From a virus, in IMG/VR virus record IMGVR_UViG_3300032323_000691, positions 1 through 39,532 of that record: a stretch of DNA of 39,532 nt, one strand, 5' to 3'. Below the pieces are notes generated by a model. It made no database searches. It was given only the letters and a program-made list of their open reading frames with translations, and had not been told where the DNA came from. Of the stretch, positions 36,585 through 39,532 are shown in pieces; positions within the stretch are counted from its first letter, which is position 1, and each line of letters opens with the position of its first letter. Position numbers and translations under genes: made by a program.

Positions 36585-38357
36585 GTGAGCAACAACTTGC
36601 CTAAGAAACTTCACTTCCTTTCTGGTCTTCCTCGTTCTGGCTCGACGGTGTTAGCTGCGATTCTTAACCAGAATCCGCAAGCTCATGTCACGACGACCTC
36701 TGGGCTTGGCCTTGCGCTTGAGTCACTAGCCATTGGCTGGCACAAGCATGAGCTTCTTGGAAAGAACGATCCGAGCCGCACCAAACTGGCATTGGCAATG
36801 CGCTCAGTCATTGATTCGTTCTTTGAAACGGATAAGCCAGTAGTGATTGACAAGGGACGCGGGTGGCCGATGCCAGAGGTTCTGTCAGCAATGGAACAAG
36901 TGCTTGGACAACCTCCTCGCATCGTAGCAACCGTTCGCAGCGTTCCAGACTGCATGGCTTCGTTTGTCCGCGTAGCCAAGCCATCCAACTTGGATGAATT
37001 TGTTAACAACGACGGATTAGTGAAGCACCTCAAGGCAGCGTATCAATCGCTGCACGATGGCTATTCCCTTCGACCGGAGTGCTTCCTGTTCGTGGAGTAC
37101 GAAGACCTACTCGCTGATCCGCGCACCCAGCTTAAGCGCATCCACGACTTCCTCGGCCTCGATCCATTTGAGTATGACCTAGAGCGCATTGACGGCTCTA
37201 CCGTCAAGGAAGACGACGAGGGACTGCATGGCGTAGCTGGCCTGCACGACATCAAGCCCAAGCTGGCTCGGCAGCACAATGAGTCGGCCAAGGATGTTCT
37301 TGGCTACCACTACGGTCAGTTTTGTCAGCCTGAGTTCTGGCTTTCTAAGCCGCGCACCATCGCACCCATTGACGACCTCGACCTACAGCTTGCGGCGTCC
37401 ACAATGGGCAACTTTGACGAGGGCAAGCGCATCGCCGAGAAGCTGAAGGTGGAACGCCCCAATGACCACCGCGCAGCCTACAACCGGGGCTGGTATGAAC
37501 TGCGAGATGGCAACATCCAAGAGGGCTACAAGCTCCTGCATCGTGGACGCAAGGTAGGGGTTTTTGGCAACAGTCAGCCGAATACTCCGCAGCCTGAGTG
37601 GGATGGGAGCAGCGGCAAAACTATCTTGCTTCAGCTAGAGGGCGGCTTGGGAGATCAACTCCATCAGGTGCGCTACACTTGTGAACTCCGCGCAAAAGGC
37701 TTCAGCCCCATTGTTAGCTGCTCTGGGGAGCTTGTTTCGTTTATTGCGTCTACGGATCTAGCCGATGCCGTAGTGCAGCATGGGGCAGAGTACGGGGTCT
37801 ATCACGACTACTGGATGGCTGGGATGTCGTCCCCGATCTATCTGAACATCGGGAAAAACACGATTCGCGGAGACTCCTACATTCACCAAGACTTCACCGT
37901 CCAAGGCAAGAAGCTGCGGGTAGGTCTGCGCTGGTCAGGCAACAAGACCTTTGAGGCCCAGCACCACAAGCTGTTCCCGGCCCACCTGTTCTTTGATGCC
38001 GTCAAGCGGGATGACATTGAGTTTATCTCCCTTCAACGGGATGCCGACCTAGAGCACAAGCCTAGCTGGGTGCAGGACGTGCCCCTTCAGACGTGGCATG
38101 ATACGCACAAGGCCGTAAGTTCCTGCGACCTCGTAATCAGTAGCTGTACATCAGTAAGCCACTTATCCGCATCAATGGGTGTCCCCACTTGGGTTGTCAT
38201 TCCAATTATGGGGTATTATCTGTATGCCGAACCCGGCGACCATACGCCCTATTACGACTCCATGCGGTTGTTTCGCCAGCAGAAGTACGGCGACTGGACC
38301 CACCCCTTTGAACGGATTAAGAGCCTAAACTATTCCCATGAACTACTGTCTTGTTGA
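36585..38357 (+). CDS. Sulfotransferase fused to a TPR/glycosyltransferase-like domain
   Basis: 590 aa with GTG start at 36585, preceded by AGAAAGG five bases upstream. Residues 8-240: sulfotransferase with PAPS-binding loop L15-P-R-S-G-S-T21 and the 3'-phosphate motif V117-R-S...S126. Residues ~265-320: TPR-like helices (NRGWYELRDGNIQEGYKLLH). Residues ~348-590: a GT-B-type, GT9-like half with G-G-L-G-D-Q-L-H-Q and, from 445, G-L-R-W-S-G-N, then I-S-S-C-T-S-V-S-H-L-S-A-S-M-G-V-P-T-W-V. Together they could sulfate or glycosylate a carbohydrate or tail-fibre target. Neighbours are adhesin genes, so modification of virion or host surface sugars is likely; substrate unknown. Confidence 0.8.
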   Translation: MSNNLPKKLHFLSGLPRSGSTVLAAILNQNPQAHVTTTSGLGLALESLAIGWHKHELLGKNDPSRTKLALAMRSVIDSFFETDKPVVIDKGRGWPMPEVLSAMEQVLGQPPRIVATVRSVPDCMASFVRVAKPSNLDEFVNNDGLVKHLKAAYQSLHDGYSLRPECFLFVEYEDLLADPRTQLKRIHDFLGLDPFEYDLERIDGSTVKEDDEGLHGVAGLHDIKPKLARQHNESAKDVLGYHYGQFCQPEFWLSKPRTIAPIDDLDLQLAASTMGNFDEGKRIAEKLKVERPNDHRAAYNRGWYELRDGNIQEGYKLLHRGRKVGVFGNSQPNTPQPEWDGSSGKTILLQLEGGLGDQLHQVRYTCELRAKGFSPIVSCSGELVSFIASTDLADAVVQHGAEYGVYHDYWMAGMSSPIYLNIGKNTIRGDSYIHQDFTVQGKKLRVGLRWSGNKTFEAQHHKLFPAHLFFDAVKRDDIEFISLQRDADLEHKPSWVQDVPLQTWHDTHKAVSSCDLVISSCTSVSHLSASMGVPTWVVIPIMGYYLYAEPGDHTPYYDSMRLFRQQKYGDWTHPFERIKSLNYSHELLSC

Positions 38358-38781
38358 GAACGGCATCATTGCCGATGGCCCTCGCGCACTACCAAAAGCG
38401 TGGCGCAATATCTCTGGCCTCGATTTGCTGGACAATGACAGCTTGCGTGAGCTTGGTTGGCTTCCTGTGCGTATTAGCGAAGGCGATGTGCAGGAGAAGT
38501 TTGAGGGTTCCATATTCGCCATCATGCCGCATGAGGTGATTGAGACCAAGCTGTGGCGTTCGTATACGGCTGAAGAGAAGGCTGAGATTGACCGTCAAAA
38601 GGCTCAACAGATCCGCCGCGAGCGTAACGCTAAACTGACTGAAAGCGACTGGACGCAGCTTAACGACAGTCCTCTCGACAGCCCCGGCAAGGTGGCGTGG
38701 ACTACCTATCGGCATGACCTTCGCGACGTTCCCCAGCAGGCAGGATTCCCGCATAATGTAGTTTGGCCCACAAAGCCTTGA
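38338..38781 (+). CDS. Tail fibre assembly chaperone-like protein
   Basis: 147 aa overlapping the previous gene by 20 bases. The head has N-G-I-I-A-D-G-P-R-A-L-P-K and the end the standard pattern R-x-x-R-N-A-K-L-T-E-S-D-W-T-Q-L-N-D-S-P-L, W-T-x-Y-R-x-x-L-R-D-V-P-x-Q-x-G-F-P, V-V-W-P. This is the C-terminal module of phage tail-assembly chaperones (Pf13/APC-like) that help fold and trimerise fibres. It is placed between two fibre genes, as expected. Confidence 0.85.
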   Translation: MNYCLVENGIIADGPRALPKAWRNISGLDLLDNDSLRELGWLPVRISEGDVQEKFEGSIFAIMPHEVIETKLWRSYTAEEKAEIDRQKAQQIRRERNAKLTESDWTQLNDSPLDSPGKVAWTTYRHDLRDVPQQAGFPHNVVWPTKP

Positions 38782-38792
38782 TATACTAGGCC

Positions 38793-39380
38793 ATGGCTCA
38801 AATTCAAAAAGGCACCACCTACGGGACGACCTCGCCGTCGAACCTAGTTACTTCGACGAATCTCAACGATCACGTTGATGATGCGGTGCTTTTGCCGGGA
38901 GCCATTACGGACCAGACGGCTAAGACCGTCCTTGCCTCTGCCGACACCATCCTAGTCCATAGCTCAGCCGATACGGCTCTGCGCAAAACTACGGCTGCTC
39001 AGGTGTTTGCCAGCCCCCTTCCTATTGGCTCGTCTACGGCCAATTCCGGCAAGTTTACGAGCCTTGAGGCTACTGGGCAGTACAAGGGTTCGGTTACGGC
39101 TATTTCCCTGCTGGATATCGATTGCTCGGCTGGCAACTATTTCACGAAGACGATTAACGGCAACTCCACCTTCACCTTCAGCAACGTACCCAGCGGCGCG
39201 TATGGCATGATTGTGGAGATCGAGAATACGTCAGGCACGATTAGCTGGCCTGCTTCCGTTAAGTGGCCGAATGACACGGCTCCTACGCTTAGCACAGGCA
39301 AAACCCATGTTTTCGTGTTTATCACGGACGACAGCGGCACCCGTTGGCGTGGCGTGGCTCAGGTGAACTACGTTACTTAA
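38793..39380 (+). CDS. Second tail fibre or fibre-tip protein
   Basis: 195 aa. The N-terminal 90 residues form a head and shaft (MAQIQKGTTYGTTSPSNLVT, SSADTALRKTTAAQVFAS). The C-terminal ~100 residues (NYFTKTINGNSTFTF, SGTISWPASVKWPNDTAPTL, TRWRGVAQVNYV) are homologous to the end of the long fibre at 33677-35410. It may be a short auxiliary fibre or a swap module of the receptor-binding tip. It is followed one base later by the holin-like gene. Confidence 0.8.
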   Translation: MAQIQKGTTYGTTSPSNLVTSTNLNDHVDDAVLLPGAITDQTAKTVLASADTILVHSSADTALRKTTAAQVFASPLPIGSSTANSGKFTSLEATGQYKGSVTAISLLDIDCSAGNYFTKTINGNSTFTFSNVPSGAYGMIVEIENTSGTISWPASVKWPNDTAPTLSTGKTHVFVFITDDSGTRWRGVAQVNYVT

Positions 39381-39381
39381 C

Positions 39382-39532
39382 ATGAGCGTAATCACCGAAC
39401 TCCTTTTCAATGCCGGAACCGGAGGTTTGTTTGGCCTCTTTGGATCTTTGGCTACGAGTGCTCTCCGCATTTGGGAAAAGCGGCAGGACAACAAGTTTGC
39501 GCTAGATATGCTGGACAAGCAAGCTGCTAGTG
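39382..39532 (+). CDS. Holin-like protein, 5' part of the gene split by the contig ends
   Basis: ATG at 39382; MSVITELLFNAGTGGLFGLF then SLATSALRIWEKR. From 39410 the DNA is identical to bases 1-123, and the frame continues there to the stop at 395. This supplies the true start of the 3-TM holin-like protein described at 1-395. It begins one base after the stop of the fibre gene. Confidence 0.8.
   Translation, partial: MSVITELLFNAGTGGLFGLFGSLATSALRIWEKRQDNKFALDMLDKQAAS
39410..39532. repeat. Terminal direct repeat, right copy
   Basis: Exact copy of bases 1-123. Shows that the window can be closed into a circle of 39,409 bp. Confidence 0.95.

Noticed and set aside
38779-38792. TGATATACT extended -10-like sequence before the second fibre gene
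   Set aside because: Transcription would begin at or inside the start codon, leaving a leaderless message; the sequence includes the upstream stop codon and is probably chance.
1-39532. CRISPR array, integrase, transposase, reverse transcriptase or phage RNA polymerase
   Set aside because: No regularly spaced repeats with unique spacers and no frame with the catalytic motifs of these enzymes was seen.

Overview
The window is an essentially complete genome of a tailed dsDNA bacteriophage, most likely a short-tailed (podovirus-like) phage of an environmental, probably aquatic, bacterium. Bases 1-123 are repeated exactly at 39410-39532, so the contig closes into a circle of about 39.4 kb (or has terminal redundancy), and the gene cut at base 1 (1..395) is completed by 39382..39532. 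I see no integrase, repressor, transposase, tRNA, CRISPR array, RNA polymerase, DNA polymerase or primase. The host cannot be named from the sequence.

Layout: two divergent gene blocks leave a 1.05-kb non-coding region (22873-23922) and converge tail-to-tail at 12031-12034, where their stop codons overlap. The rightward block carries packaging (terS, terL), portal, scaffold, an SU10-type major capsid protein, decoration and head-tail connector genes, tail fibres with a tail-assembly chaperone, an RCC1-type beta-propeller, a sulfotransferase/glycosyltransferase fusion, a 3-TM holin-like protein, five tiny very basic proteins, a tail nozzle candidate and three large candidate internal (DNA-ejection) proteins. 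The leftward block is a tightly overlapping operon of about 30 small genes for DNA metabolism and takeover: DnaB-type helicase, SSB, RecB/Cas4-type nuclease, two HNH proteins, a SWIM zinc-finger protein, a metallophosphoesterase, a gp88-like protein, a lysozyme-like endolysin and many small unknowns. With no polymerase of its own, the phage presumably uses the host replisome.

The divergent intergenic region is the most unusual part. It contains, left to right: a promoter/operator candidate; a run of stable inverted repeats ending in a terminator-like hairpin (a possible structured RNA of about 400 nt, or an origin); a 14-bp palindrome; a perfect 16-bp palindrome TGTTCCACGTGGAACA identical to a bacterial chromosomal ParB-binding parS site, although no ParA or ParB is encoded here; helically phased ACCATGC repeats; and about 110 bp of alternating purine-pyrimidine (Z-DNA-prone) sequence followed by a G8 run. 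This looks like a replication/partition-type control locus able to recruit host ParB.

Other notable points: small leftward genes joined by a repeated overlapping junction (GGAGGTGCG.CGTGAG) that serves as both C-terminus and ribosome-binding/start site; two unlisted micro-genes for single-TM peptides coupled by TAATG on both sides; a 943-aa protein with 27 uninterrupted 11-residue (hendecad) repeats; a beta-domain shared by two tail genes; and a C-terminal domain shared by two fibre genes.
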